DNA of 64,000 nt from AC-32 sp963766375 (GTDB lineage: Bacteria > Actinomycetota > Thermoleophilia > Gaiellales > Gaiellaceae), in assembly GCA_963766375.1 (NCBI GenBank), contig CAVXZG010000019.1, forward strand, positions 62,001 to 126,000, given 5' to 3'. Made by a program: the position numbers and the translations under genes. How positions within the stretch are numbered: position 1 is the first letter of the stretch; each line of letters opens with the position of its first letter. Positions 9,861 through 17,886 of this stretch are shown here, piece after piece. Under the pieces are notes generated by a model. It ran no database searches, was not told where the DNA came from, and saw only the letters and a list, made by a program, of their open reading frames with translations.

Positions 9861-10912
9861 TGAACCCGCCCGAGCGCACCTTCCTCGCCGAGATCCACGA
9901 GCAGCCGGCCGCGCTGGCCTCGCTGCTCGGTCACCTCGACGGCTTCCTTGCCGCGGGTCGTGCCTGCGCGGAGCGGGCGCCGGCGGTCGTGCGCCTGGTC
10001 GGCCACGGCTCCTCGGACGCAGCCGCCTCCTACGGGGTCTATGCCTTCGGGCTGCTGCCGGGCTGGACGGCGCTACGGGACTCGATCTCGCTCAGCGTCT
10101 ACTACGGCGCCGAGCTCGACTTCTCCCGCTCGGTCGTCGTCGCGCTCTCGCAGTCGGGCCTCACGCCGGACGTGGTCTCGTACGTCGAGCGGGCCCGGGA
10201 GCGCGGCGCGCTGACGATCGCGCTGACGAACGACCCCGGCTCGGCGCTCGCGTCCTGCGCGGAGCTGACGCTGCCGCTGGAGGCGGGGGAGGAGCGCTCG
10301 GTCGCGGCCTCGAAGACCTTCCTCAACCAGCTCGCGGCGCTCGCCCTCCTGTCCGGCGCGGCCGCCGGGCGCGGGGAGGAGATCGCGGACAGCCTCCGGC
10401 TGACGGCCGAGCTGCTCGCGGAAGAGATCCCCAGGCTCGCGGCAGCGGTCGGGCCGCTCGCCACTGCTTTTGCCTACGTCGGCCGGATGTATGTGATCGG
10501 CCGCGGCGTCGAGTTCGGGACGGCGCGCGAGATCGCGCTCAAGCTGACCGAGACCTGCCGCGTCGCCGCCGAGCCCCTTACTTCGACCGACCTCCAGCAC
10601 GGCCCGGTCGCCGCCCTCGACTCGATGTTCCCGGTCTGGACTATCGCCTCGCCCGACGAGACGCTCCCGGCGCTGATCGAGGCGGCGGCGCGGGTGCGGG
10701 CCGCCGGAGCGACGATCGTCGCCAGCGGCAGCGCGGCCGCGCAGGTGGAGGGCGCCGCCTGGACGCTGCCCGTCCCCGAAGCGCCGCTGCCGGTTCTCTC
10801 GCCGTTGCTCTCGGTCGTGCCGGGCCAGCTCTTCGCCGCCGCGCTTGCCGAGGCGAAGGGGCTCGACCCCGACCGGCCGGAGCGGCTGACGAAGGTCACG
10901 CTCGCGCGGTAG
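9860..10912 (+). CDS. SIS-domain sugar isomerase/deaminase, GlmS/AgaS-like (no glutaminase domain)
   Basis: Two SIS folds without the N-terminal glutamine amidotransferase domain of GlmS, 350 residues. The first SIS domain has LVGHGSSDAAASYGVYAF, SQSGLTPDVVSYVERAR and EERSVAASKTFLNQLAALAL; the second has VIGRGVEFGTAREIALKLTE and TSTDLQHGPVAALDS. Proteins of this shape act as sugar-phosphate isomerases or deaminases (AgaS, FrlB, GlmD types). In this operon it probably converts an amino-sugar 6-phosphate toward a fructose phosphate with release of ammonia. Fully in frame. Exact reaction is inference. Confidence 0.8.
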   Translation: MNPPERTFLAEIHEQPAALASLLGHLDGFLAAGRACAERAPAVVRLVGHGSSDAAASYGVYAFGLLPGWTALRDSISLSVYYGAELDFSRSVVVALSQSGLTPDVVSYVERARERGALTIALTNDPGSALASCAELTLPLEAGEERSVAASKTFLNQLAALALLSGAAAGRGEEIADSLRLTAELLAEEIPRLAAAVGPLATAFAYVGRMYVIGRGVEFGTAREIALKLTETCRVAAEPLTSTDLQHGPVAALDSMFPVWTIASPDETLPALIEAAARVRAAGATIVASGSAAAQVEGAAWTLPVPEAPLPVLSPLLSVVPGQLFAAALAEAKGLDPDRPERLTKVTLAR

Positions 10913-11518
10913 ATGCAGGTCGCGCTCACCTTCGACACCGAGTTCCCGGGCCGCCCGACTTCCGCCGGGGTCGAGGACCGGCTGCTCGCCGCGCTCGCCC
11001 ACCGCGGCGCGACCGCGACATTCTTCCTCCAGGGCCGGTGGGTGCGCGCGAACCCCGATCAGGCGCGCCGGATAGCAGCGGCCGGCCACCGGATCGCGAA
11101 CCACTCGAACTTCCACGCGCCGCTGAACGGCCTCGACGACGGGATGCTCCGCTACGACATCCGCCGCGCGGAGGAGACCATCCGCGAGACGACCGGCGTC
11201 GACCCGAGGCCGTGGTTCCGCTGCCCGTTCGGTGCCGGAATGGACGATGAGCGCGTCCTAGCGGCACTCCGCGAGCTCGGCTACCGGCACGTCGGCTGGG
11301 ACGTCGACCCCGAGGACTGGAACGAGGAGCACGACGCCGCCGAGGTCGAGCGGCTCGTCCTAGGAGGGGTCCGCGGGCGGGACCAGGACGCGATCGTGCT
11401 CCTGCACGGCTGGCCCGAGGCGACCGCGGAGGCGCTGCCGCGCATCCTCTCCGCGCTCGTTGCGGACGGCGGCGAGCTCGTCTCCGTGGACGCGCTCGAA
11501 ACGCGTCTGACCGCCTGA
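10913..11518 (+). CDS. Cytoplasmic polysaccharide/chito-oligosaccharide deacetylase (NodB domain)
   Basis: A compact 201-residue NodB domain with the full catalytic set: motif 1 LTFDTEF (residues 4-10), motif 2 HRIANHSNFH with the HSxxH metal ligands, motif 3 RCPFG, motif 4 GWDVDPEDW and motif 5 IVLLHGW. There is no signal peptide or membrane span, so it should act inside the cell, unlike most family members that modify cell wall. It starts directly after the SIS gene stop with no gap. Removing acetyl groups from imported N-acetylated sugars fits the operon. Confidence 0.85.
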   Translation: MQVALTFDTEFPGRPTSAGVEDRLLAALAHRGATATFFLQGRWVRANPDQARRIAAAGHRIANHSNFHAPLNGLDDGMLRYDIRRAEETIRETTGVDPRPWFRCPFGAGMDDERVLAALRELGYRHVGWDVDPEDWNEEHDAAEVERLVLGGVRGRDQDAIVLLHGWPEATAEALPRILSALVADGGELVSVDALETRLTA

Positions 11519-11519
11519 C

Positions 11520-11525
11520 TAGACT
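11520..11525 (+). promoter_or_regulatory. -10 element TAGACT of dnaE (leaderless)
   Basis: TAGACT lies 10 nt before the GTG start of dnaE with no ribosome binding site between them, so the transcript should begin at or next to the start codon. The T of TAGACT is the last base of a CTGACT string just after the deacetylase stop, so dnaE has its own promoter. Confidence 0.6.
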
Positions 11526-11535
11526 CGACCTTCCC

Positions 11536-14500
11536 GTGGCTCGAGCCGACTTCGTCCACCTGCACGTCCACTCCGAGTACTCGATCCTCGACGGGGCGTG
11601 TCGCATACCCGGGCTCGCCGCCCGGGCGGCCGAGCTCGAGATGCCGGCGGTCGCGCTCACCGATCACGGCTCGCTCGCCGGTGCGGTCGAGCTCTACCAG
11701 GAGGCGGGCAAGGTCGGCGTCAAGCCGATCCTCGGCTGCGAGCTCTATGTCGCCGAAGACCGGCACGCCCAGAAGAAGGGCTACGCGCACCTCACGCTCC
11801 TGGCCGAGGACAACACCGGCTACGGGAACCTGATCAAGCTCGCCTCGGCCGGCTACCTCGAGGGCTACTACTACAAGCCGCGCGTCGACTGGGAGCTGCT
11901 CGAACGGCACTCGCAGGGGCTGATCGCGCTCTCCGGCTGCCTCTCGGGCCGCGTCTGCAAGGCGCTCGAGGAGAACCGCGCCGACGACGCCCGCACCGAC
12001 CTCGACCGGCTCGCGCAGATCTTCGGGCGCGACTCGACCTACGTCGAGATGCAGAACGCGGGCCTCGAGATCCAGGCGCGCATCAACCCGGGCCTGGCGA
12101 AGCTCGCGGGCGAGGCGGGCCTGCCGCTGGTCGCGACCGGAGACGTCCACTACCTCCGGCACGAGGACGCGCAGGCACACGAGGCGTTGCTCTGCATCCA
12201 GTCGGGCGACTCGCTCAAGAACCCCAACCACTGGAAGTTCGACACCGACCAGTTCTTCTTCAAGACACCGGAGGAGATGGCGCTCGACTTCCCGGGCCAC
12301 GAGGAGGCGATGCGCCGCACGCTGGAGATCGCCGAGCGCTGCAACGTCGAGCTCGAGCTGGGGAAGATCCTGCTGCCGCGCTTCCCGGTCCCGGAGGGCA
12401 AGGACGCCTTCGAGTACCTCGTCGAGCTCTGCGAAAAAGGCCTGCAAAAGCGCTATGAACGGACGACGCCGGAGCTCAACGAGCGCCTTCGCTTCGAGCT
12501 CAAGACGATCAAGGAGATGGGCTTCGCCGACTACTTCCTGATCGTCTGGGACTTCATCGCCTTCGCCAAGAAGAACGGGATCTCCGTCGGGCCCGGCCGC
12601 GGCTCGGCGGCGGGGTCGCTGGCGGCGTACTGCCTCGACATCACCGACGTCGACCCGATCCGCTACGGGCTGCTCTTCGAGCGCTTCCTCAACCCGGGCC
12701 GCAAGTCCATGCCCGACATGGACATCGACTTCGCCGTCGCCGGGCGCGACCGGGTGATCAACTACGTCGCCGAGAAGTACGGGCGCGACCGCGTCGCCCA
12801 GATCATCACCTTCGGGACGATGATGGCGCGCGCCGCGGTGCGGGACGCCGGCCGCGTGCTCGAGGTCCCCTACGGCGTCGTCGACAAGGTTGCGAAGCTG
12901 ATCCCCGAGGGCCCGAAGGTCTACCTCGACGAGTGCCTCAAGCCGGGCGCCGAGCTGAAGCAGGCCTACGACTCGGATCCGCAGGTGAAGGAGATCGTCG
13001 ACCTCGCCAAGCCGCTCGAGGGTCTCGTGCGGCAGGACTCGATCCACGCCGCAGGGGTCGTGATCTCCGACCGGCCGCTGACCGACGTCGTGCCGCTGCA
13101 GCAGAAGGGCGACGACCAGGAGGTCGTGACCCAGTTCAAGATGGGCGACGTCGAGGCGCTCGGCCTGTTGAAGATGGACTTCCTCGGCCTGCGCAACCTC
13201 GACGTGATCGACAAGGCGCTCGAGCTGATCGGCGGGGTGGACGTCACCAAGCTGCCGCTCGACGATGCGGCCACCTACAAGATGCTGCAGAAGGGCGACG
13301 CGGTCGGCGTCTTCCAGTTCGAGTCGTCGGGGATGCGCGAGGCGCTGCGGCAGGTCAAGCCGACCGAGTTCGAGGACCTGATCGCGCTCGTCGCGCTCTA
13401 CCGCCCGGGGCCGATGGGCTACATCCCCGGCTACGCGCGACGCAAGGCGGGGCAGGAGGCGGTCGCGTATCCCGACCCGCGCCTGGAGCCGATCACCGGC
13501 CTCACCTACGGCATCTGCATCTACCAGGAGCAGTACATGGAGATCGCCAAGCAGCTCGCCGGCTTCTCGCCCGCCGAGGCCGACGACCTGCGCAAGGCGA
13601 TCGGCAAGAAGATCCATGCGCTGATGGCCTCCCTCAAGGACAAGTTCCTCGAGGGGTGTGCGGCCAACTCGGTCACGCCCGGGGTCGCGAACCAGCTCTG
13701 GAAGGACATGGAGCAGGCGCAGGACTACTCGTTCAACAAGTCGCACGCGGCCTGCTACGCGCTGATCGCCTACCGCACCGCCTGGCTGAAGGCGCACCAC
13801 CCGAAGGAGTACATGGCCGCGCTGATCTCCTCCGTGATGAACACGAAGGACCGCGTGCCGTTCTACGTGGCGGCCTGCAACGAGATGGGCGTCGAGGTGC
13901 TGCCGCCGGACGTGAACGGCTCGCAGTACGACTTCGCGGTGGTCGACGGGAAGATCCACTTCGGGCTGAACGCGGTCAAGAACGTCGGCGACTCCGCGGC
14001 GCGTGCCATCGTTCACGCGCGCGAGCAGGGCGGAGGGTTCGGCTCGCTCTGGGACTTCACCGAGCGGGTCGATCCTCAGGTGGTGAACAAGCGCGCGCTC
14101 GAATCGCTGGTCAAGTGCGGCGCGCTCGACTCGAGCGGTGGGACGCGGCGCGGGATGCTCGAGGCGCTGGAGCATGCGTTGTCGCACGGGCAGCGCGCGC
14201 AGAACGACCGGCTCAGCGGTCAGAGCTCGCTCTTCGGCGAGACCGAGGCGAAGCCGGAGAACCCGCGGATCGGCACGGAGGAGTTCGAGAAGAACGAGCT
14301 GCTGCGGCTGGAGAAGGAAACGCTCGGGCTCTATGTCTCGGAGCACCCGCTGGAGGCGATCCGTTCCCAGCTGCGGCGGAAGACCGACACGACTCTGGCC
14401 GAGCTCGAGCGCCGGCGCGACGGCGAGATCGTCACCGTGGCGGGCATCGTCAGCGCACTCAGGCAGCTGACGACCAAGAAGGGCGAGCCGATGGTCTTCA

Positions 14501-14907
14501 TGCGGCTCGACGACGTGATCGGGAGCGCTGAGGTGGTCGTCTTCAACTCCGTGTACGCGGCCGCGCGGGAGCTGCTCCTCGTGGACGAGGTGCTCGTCGT
14601 GAAGGCGCGCATCGACCACAAGGAAGGCGAGACGAAGCTGATCGCGCTCGAGGTGGCCGGCTTCGAGGCGACTCCGGAGCGCAAGGAGGTGCGGCTCAAG
14701 CTGGACGCGCGCAAGGCCGGCGCCGGGATCATCCGCGAGCTGGCCGCCGTCGTGAAGGACTTTCCCGGCGAGGCGCCGGTCGTGCTCGACCTCGTCACCT
14801 CGGAAGGCCCGCGCACCTTCCAGTTCGGCTCGGACTACAAGGTCAAGCCGGAGCCGGACTTCTTCGCCGAGGTGAAGGCCTTGCTAGGCGAGGCCGCTGT
14901 CGCGTAG
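11536..14907 (+). CDS. dnaE: DNA polymerase III subunit alpha
   Basis: Replicative DNA polymerase, 1123 residues, close to the usual DnaE1 length. The N-terminal PHP domain begins HLHVHSEYSILDG (residues 8-20) and has ALTDHGSLAGAVELY; the polymerase core has GPGRGSAAGSLAAYCL and the catalytic acidic residues in MPDMDIDFAV (about 391-400), with the third aspartate near MDFLGLRNLD (about 545). YRPGPMGYIPGYARRK and FNKSHAACYALIAYRTAWLK mark the fingers; an OB fold (GEIVTVAGIVSALRQL) lies at about 960-1010. Unbroken in frame. The GTG start follows a TAGACT -10 with no ribosome binding site. Its 3' end overlaps the convergent VOC gene by 24 nt. Confidence 0.97.
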   Translation: MARADFVHLHVHSEYSILDGACRIPGLAARAAELEMPAVALTDHGSLAGAVELYQEAGKVGVKPILGCELYVAEDRHAQKKGYAHLTLLAEDNTGYGNLIKLASAGYLEGYYYKPRVDWELLERHSQGLIALSGCLSGRVCKALEENRADDARTDLDRLAQIFGRDSTYVEMQNAGLEIQARINPGLAKLAGEAGLPLVATGDVHYLRHEDAQAHEALLCIQSGDSLKNPNHWKFDTDQFFFKTPEEMALDFPGHEEAMRRTLEIAERCNVELELGKILLPRFPVPEGKDAFEYLVELCEKGLQKRYERTTPELNERLRFELKTIKEMGFADYFLIVWDFIAFAKKNGISVGPGRGSAAGSLAAYCLDITDVDPIRYGLLFERFLNPGRKSMPDMDIDFAVAGRDRVINYVAEKYGRDRVAQIITFGTMMARAAVRDAGRVLEVPYGVVDKVAKLIPEGPKVYLDECLKPGAELKQAYDSDPQVKEIVDLAKPLEGLVRQDSIHAAGVVISDRPLTDVVPLQQKGDDQEVVTQFKMGDVEALGLLKMDFLGLRNLDVIDKALELIGGVDVTKLPLDDAATYKMLQKGDAVGVFQFESSGMREALRQVKPTEFEDLIALVALYRPGPMGYIPGYARRKAGQEAVAYPDPRLEPITGLTYGICIYQEQYMEIAKQLAGFSPAEADDLRKAIGKKIHALMASLKDKFLEGCAANSVTPGVANQLWKDMEQAQDYSFNKSHAACYALIAYRTAWLKAHHPKEYMAALISSVMNTKDRVPFYVAACNEMGVEVLPPDVNGSQYDFAVVDGKIHFGLNAVKNVGDSAARAIVHAREQGGGFGSLWDFTERVDPQVVNKRALESLVKCGALDSSGGTRRGMLEALEHALSHGQRAQNDRLSGQSSLFGETEAKPENPRIGTEEFEKNELLRLEKETLGLYVSEHPLEAIRSQLRRKTDTTLAELERRRDGEIVTVAGIVSALRQLTTKKGEPMVFMRLDDVIGSAEVVVFNSVYAAARELLLVDEVLVVKARIDHKEGETKLIALEVAGFEATPERKEVRLKLDARKAGAGIIRELAAVVKDFPGEAPVVLDLVTSEGPRTFQFGSDYKVKPEPDFFAEVKALLGEAAVA

Positions 14908-15318
14908 CTCGGCGAGCGCCCGTTCGGACTTCGGCAGGTCGAGCTCCATCCCGCGCATCACCTCGGGCGTCTTCGAGAACTGGATGTCGCCGTACTCCAC
15001 GACCTGGACGCGGTTGCCCCAGGGATCGAGGAAGTCGAGGCCGCGACCGGGCACGATCTCCGCGCCGGCTGCCTCGAGTGCCTCGCGCGTCGCCTGCTTG
15101 TCGTCGACGACGAGCCCGAAATGGCGTGCTTCGTCGGGCGCCTGCGTCCGCCCCTCGGTCAGGTTGAGGAACTGGTCGCCCATCTGCAGAAAGGCCATGT
15201 GCGGGAAGTCCGTCTCGCGGACGAGCTCGAACTCGAAGATCCGCCCGTAGAACGCGAGCGCTTCCTCGAGGTCGCCGACCTCGAGCGCGACGTGGTTGAT
15301 CCCGACGAGCCTCGGCAC
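14884..15318 (-). CDS. VOC-superfamily (glyoxalase/dioxygenase-like) protein
   Basis: A single vicinal-oxygen-chelate module of 144 residues: VGINHVALEVGDLEEALAFY at the N-terminus supplies the first metal histidine, then FELVRETDFPHMAFLQMGD, RHFGLVVDDKQATREALEAA with the second histidine, and DFLDPWGNRVQVVEYGDIQF with the third ligand glutamate. The substrate is unknown; the family includes glyoxalase I and dioxygenases. GTG is chosen because it lies 7 nt after TAGTCT (15326-15331 read leftward) and matches the start of homology; the open frame extends upstream but gives non-homologous sequence. Confidence 0.8.
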   Translation of the reverse strand: MPRLVGINHVALEVGDLEEALAFYGRIFEFELVRETDFPHMAFLQMGDQFLNLTEGRTQAPDEARHFGLVVDDKQATREALEAAGAEIVPGRGLDFLDPWGNRVQVVEYGDIQFSKTPEVMRGMELDLPKSERALAELRDSGLA

Positions 15319-15325
15319 GGCCTGG

Positions 15326-15349
15326 AGACTACGCGGGGAAGGGTAAGGT
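15326..15349. promoter_or_regulatory. Interlocked divergent -10 elements (VOC gene / DUF1326 gene)
   Basis: Leftward TAGTCT (15326-15331) sits 7 nt before the VOC start, and rightward TAAGGT (15344-15349) sits 12 nt before the DUF1326 start. With 17-bp spacers, each promoter's -35 would fall on or next to the other's -10, so both cannot be occupied together. Confidence 0.45.
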
Positions 15350-15361
15350 CGCCTCGGCACA

Positions 15362-15973
15362 ATGGCCGAGTGGCGGATAACAGGCGCGTATCTCGAGGCA
15401 TGCAACTGCGAGCCCGGCTGCGGCTGCAACTTTGTCGGGGCGCCCAACTCGCCCGAGGGAAATTGCGAGGCGCTCCTCCTCCACTCGATCAAGGAAGGCA
15501 GCTCCGAGGGTGTCGAGCTCGGTGGCGCCACCGTGGTCTGGGCGCTCTGGTGGCCGGGAGCGATTCACGAAGGCAGCGGCCATGGGCACGCCTTCGTCGA
15601 CTGCGAGACCGACGAGCAGTTCGACGCGCTGAGCCGGATCTGGCGCGGCGAGGAGGGCTACGCGTTCTTCGAGATCTTCAATTCGACCTTCGACGAGCCG
15701 TCGGCCGTCGACCGATCAGCCGTCGACCTGACCCTCGACGGCAAGAACTCCCGCTACTCGATCGAAGGGGTGGGCGAGGCGGTGCTGACGCCTCTTCGCA
15801 GCCCGGTCGGCGGCGAGGAGAACGACGTGCACATCGTCAAGCCCGGCGGCTTCATCTGGAAAGACGGGGCGATCGGGACGAGCGAACGATTGCGCGTCGA
15901 GCTACCCGAGATGAGCTTCGACGTCTCGGGGCGTCATACGGTCTTCGCGGACTTCGACTACGCGAACGGCTAG
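15362..15973 (+). CDS. DUF1326 domain protein
   Basis: A 203-residue protein starting MAEWRITGAYLEACNCEPGC, with a Cys cluster (ACNCEPGCGC, residues 14-23) typical of DUF1326. Other conserved blocks are VVWALWWPGAIHEGSGHG with two histidines, and FEIFNSTFDEPSAVD. The clustered cysteines and histidines suggest metal binding, but the family has no established function. There is no signal peptide. Its stop overlaps that of the convergent ABM-like gene within one shared CTAG. Confidence 0.75.
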   Translation: MAEWRITGAYLEACNCEPGCGCNFVGAPNSPEGNCEALLLHSIKEGSSEGVELGGATVVWALWWPGAIHEGSGHGHAFVDCETDEQFDALSRIWRGEEGYAFFEIFNSTFDEPSAVDRSAVDLTLDGKNSRYSIEGVGEAVLTPLRSPVGGEENDVHIVKPGGFIWKDGAIGTSERLRVELPEMSFDVSGRHTVFADFDYANG

Positions 15974-16278
15974 ACGCCCGACGTGCGGGCTTCGAGCTCG
16001 TTCGCGACTTCGAACTTCTCGACGGACAGGACCGAGCCACCGACGTCTTCCGATGCCTTGTTCCGGGCGGCGCGCGCCGTCTTCTCGCTCTCTTCGAGCG
16101 CGGCGTCGTTCTCCCAGAGCGTGATCGTCATCGTCCGGCCGTCCTCGTGGTCGACGAGGATGTAGCCGCCGGCGAATCCGTCGAGCTGCTCGATCTCCTT
16201 GGCCGCTTCTCCGAAGCTGTCGATTGCGTCCTGGATGCGATCCATGCCAACTTCGTACCGTGCAACGCGTGCCTGCAT
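15970..16278 (-). CDS. Small ABM-like (antibiotic biosynthesis monooxygenase fold) protein
   Basis: A 102-residue protein starting MQARVARYEVGMDRIQDAID. The pattern of an N-terminal strand, helix DSFGEAAKEIEQLDGFAGGYI, strand MTITLWENDAALEES and a C-terminal strand SVLSVEKFEVANEL matches dimeric alpha-beta-barrel (ABM-like) proteins. Function is unknown. The ATG lies 8 nt after TAGGGT (16287-16292 read leftward), which decides the start over an upstream in-frame ATG that would overlap the divergent sigma gene. Confidence 0.65.
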   Translation of the reverse strand: MQARVARYEVGMDRIQDAIDSFGEAAKEIEQLDGFAGGYILVDHEDGRTMTITLWENDAALEESEKTARAARNKASEDVGGSVLSVEKFEVANELEARTSGV

Positions 16279-16286
16279 GGGGCGGA

Positions 16287-16313
16287 ACCCTACTGCACGT
16301 GGCGGTGTAGAAC
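16287..16313. promoter_or_regulatory. Interlocked divergent -10 elements (ABM-like gene / ECF sigma gene)
   Basis: Leftward TAGGGT (16287-16292) serves the ABM-like gene and rightward TAGAAC (16308-16313) serves the sigma factor gene. The 15-bp gap places each presumed -35 over the opposite -10. Confidence 0.4.
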
Positions 16314-16321
16314 CGGCAGTG

Positions 16322-16882
16322 GTGGACCGACCACTGGACGACGCGGAGCTCGTCGAGCGCGCCAAGCGGGGCGACCTTCGCGCGTGGGAGACCATCGTGC
16401 GCGGATACCAGGGAATCGCCTTTCGCACCGCCTACCTGCTCAGCGGGAGCGCCGCCGATGCCGAGGAGGCGGTCCAGGACGGCTTCGTCAAGGCCTATCG
16501 CGCGCTCGGCCGCTTCCGCCGCGGCTCTCCGCTTCGGCCCTGGCTGCTGCGCATCGTCTCGAACGAGGCGCGCAACCGCCGACGTTCGGCCGGCCGGCGC
16601 GATGCCCTCGCGCTGCGCGTGGCCGCTGCAGACCGCCCGGGGGACGCGGTCCCGTCCCCCGAGGCGGCTTTGCTCGGCGGCGAGTCCCGGGCCCGCCTGC
16701 TCGACGCCGTGAACGGGCTCTCCGAGGAGCACCGGCTGACGATCGCCTGCCGCTACTTCCTGGAGCTCTCGGAGGAAGAGACCGCAGCCGCGCTGGGGGT
16801 CAGGCGAGGCACGGTCAAGTCGCGCCTCGCGCGCGCGCTCGCGCGCCTGCGTGAAGAACTGGACGAGGAGGAGGGCGAATGA
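16322..16882 (+). CDS. ECF-type RNA polymerase sigma factor
   Basis: About 187 residues with region 2 (ETIVRGYQGIAFRTAYLLSG, then DAEEAVQDGFVKAYRALGRF, the -10 recognition part) and region 4 (LSEEHRLTIACRYFLELSEE followed by TAAALGVRRGTVKSRLARAL, a helix-turn-helix for the -35). There is no region 1 or 3, as expected for ECF factors. Two consecutive GTG codons (16319, 16322) could start it; the second lies 8 nt from TAGAAC and fits the leaderless spacing better. Its ATGA overlap with the next gene, a single-span membrane protein, points to a sigma/anti-sigma pair. Confidence 0.9.
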   Translation: MDRPLDDAELVERAKRGDLRAWETIVRGYQGIAFRTAYLLSGSAADAEEAVQDGFVKAYRALGRFRRGSPLRPWLLRIVSNEARNRRRSAGRRDALALRVAAADRPGDAVPSPEAALLGGESRARLLDAVNGLSEEHRLTIACRYFLELSEEETAAALGVRRGTVKSRLARALARLREELDEEEGE

Positions 16883-17649
16883 GCTCGCTCGAGCAGCGGC
16901 TGCAACGGCTTGGGCAGGAGCTCGAGTATCCGCCGGAGCCCGACGTGGCGCCCGCCGTGCTCGCGCGCCTCGATCGACGGCCGTTCCCGTGGAGGGTCGT
17001 AGCCGTCGCGTTGGCGGTCCTCGCGGTGGCGGTCGGGGCGGCCTTCGCGGTACCGCAGGCGCGCACGACGATCCTGAAGTGGTTCCACCTGCGCGGCGTG
17101 ACCGTCGAGCGGGTGGAGACGCTGCCGCCGGCGGTCGAGCCTTCGCAGCTCGGCCGGCCGCTCTCCCGTGACGAGGCCGAGCGCGCCGTTGGCTTCGAGC
17201 TTGCGCTGCCGCCCGGAACGAAACCGGGCCGGGTCTACGTGCTCGACGGCGCCCTGGCGTCGGTGGTGCTGCGCGCGGAGGGCCGCCCGCTGCTGCTCTC
17301 CGAATACCGCGCCGTCGACTTCGCCCTGCTGAAGAAGTCCGCGAGCGCGAAGACCGCGATCGAGCCGGTGCTCGTGAACGGCGAGCCGGGTCTCTGGCTC
17401 GAGGGTGGGCCGCACACGCTGACCTACTTCAACCGCCGCGGTGAATTCCGTCAGCGCACCGTGCTGATCCGCGGCAACGTGCTGCTCTGGACCGACGGGC
17501 CGCTCACGCTGCGCCTGGAGGGCAGGCTGACGAAAGCCGAGGCTCTCCGGCTCGGGCGGCTGATCCAGTCAAGGGTGAGTCAGATCCCCCAGCAGGGGGA
17601 GATCCAGGCCGCCGCGATCACCGAATACCAAATGCATGACTGCGGCTGA
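16879..17649 (+). CDS. Single-span membrane protein, probable anti-sigma factor
   Basis: 256 residues: a short cytoplasmic helix (MSSLEQRLQRLGQELEYP), a proline-containing linker, one membrane span at about 40-58 (VVAVALAVLAVAVGAAFAV) and a long outer domain. The outer part has DEAERAVGFELALPPG and repeated beta motifs ending in a VLIRGNVLLWTDGPLTLRLE segment, resembling outer domains of DUF4367-type anti-sigma-associated proteins. Its start overlaps the sigma stop by 4 nt, so translation is coupled. No HxxxCxxC zinc motif is visible, so it is not a classical zinc anti-sigma factor. The role is inferred from position. Confidence 0.6.
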   Translation: MSSLEQRLQRLGQELEYPPEPDVAPAVLARLDRRPFPWRVVAVALAVLAVAVGAAFAVPQARTTILKWFHLRGVTVERVETLPPAVEPSQLGRPLSRDEAERAVGFELALPPGTKPGRVYVLDGALASVVLRAEGRPLLLSEYRAVDFALLKKSASAKTAIEPVLVNGEPGLWLEGGPHTLTYFNRRGEFRQRTVLIRGNVLLWTDGPLTLRLEGRLTKAEALRLGRLIQSRVSQIPQQGEIQAAAITEYQMHDCG

Positions 17650-17839
17650 GCTTCAAATCGACACCGAAACCGAGTTGGATCGGATCGAGCGTTGGCGGGC
17701 CGAGGAGCTCGTTCGCGCCGGCTACGAACCGAGTGACGCGCTCGCACTGGCGGCCAGGCACGACATCGACCTGCATTTCGCGGTCGAGCTGATCAAGCAG
17801 GGCTGCCCGTACGAGACCGCGCTCGAGATCCTGATCTAG
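17636..17839 (+). CDS. Small acidic helical protein, unknown
   Basis: 67 residues, MTAAELQIDTETELDRIERW then AEELVRAGYEPSDALALAAR and VELIKQGCPYETALEILI. Two repeats of a small three-helix pattern (LVRAGYEPSDALALA and LIKQGCPYETALEIL) resemble UBA-like or flagellar-regulator-like mini domains, but I do not recognise the family. It overlaps the preceding membrane-protein gene by 14 nt in another frame, so it is probably translationally coupled and may take part in the same sigma circuit. Confidence 0.55.
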   Translation: MTAAELQIDTETELDRIERWRAEELVRAGYEPSDALALAARHDIDLHFAVELIKQGCPYETALEILI

Positions 17840-17886
17840 CTACGACCTAGGCAGGCGTTACGGCCCCTGGGCAGAATGTGCCCCCG

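Noticed and set aside
11281..14619. A 1112-codon open frame on the minus strand opposite dnaE
   Set aside because: It mirrors the dnaE frame exactly, is extremely rich in Arg, Leu and Val with no domain, and is the expected shadow of a GC-rich gene.
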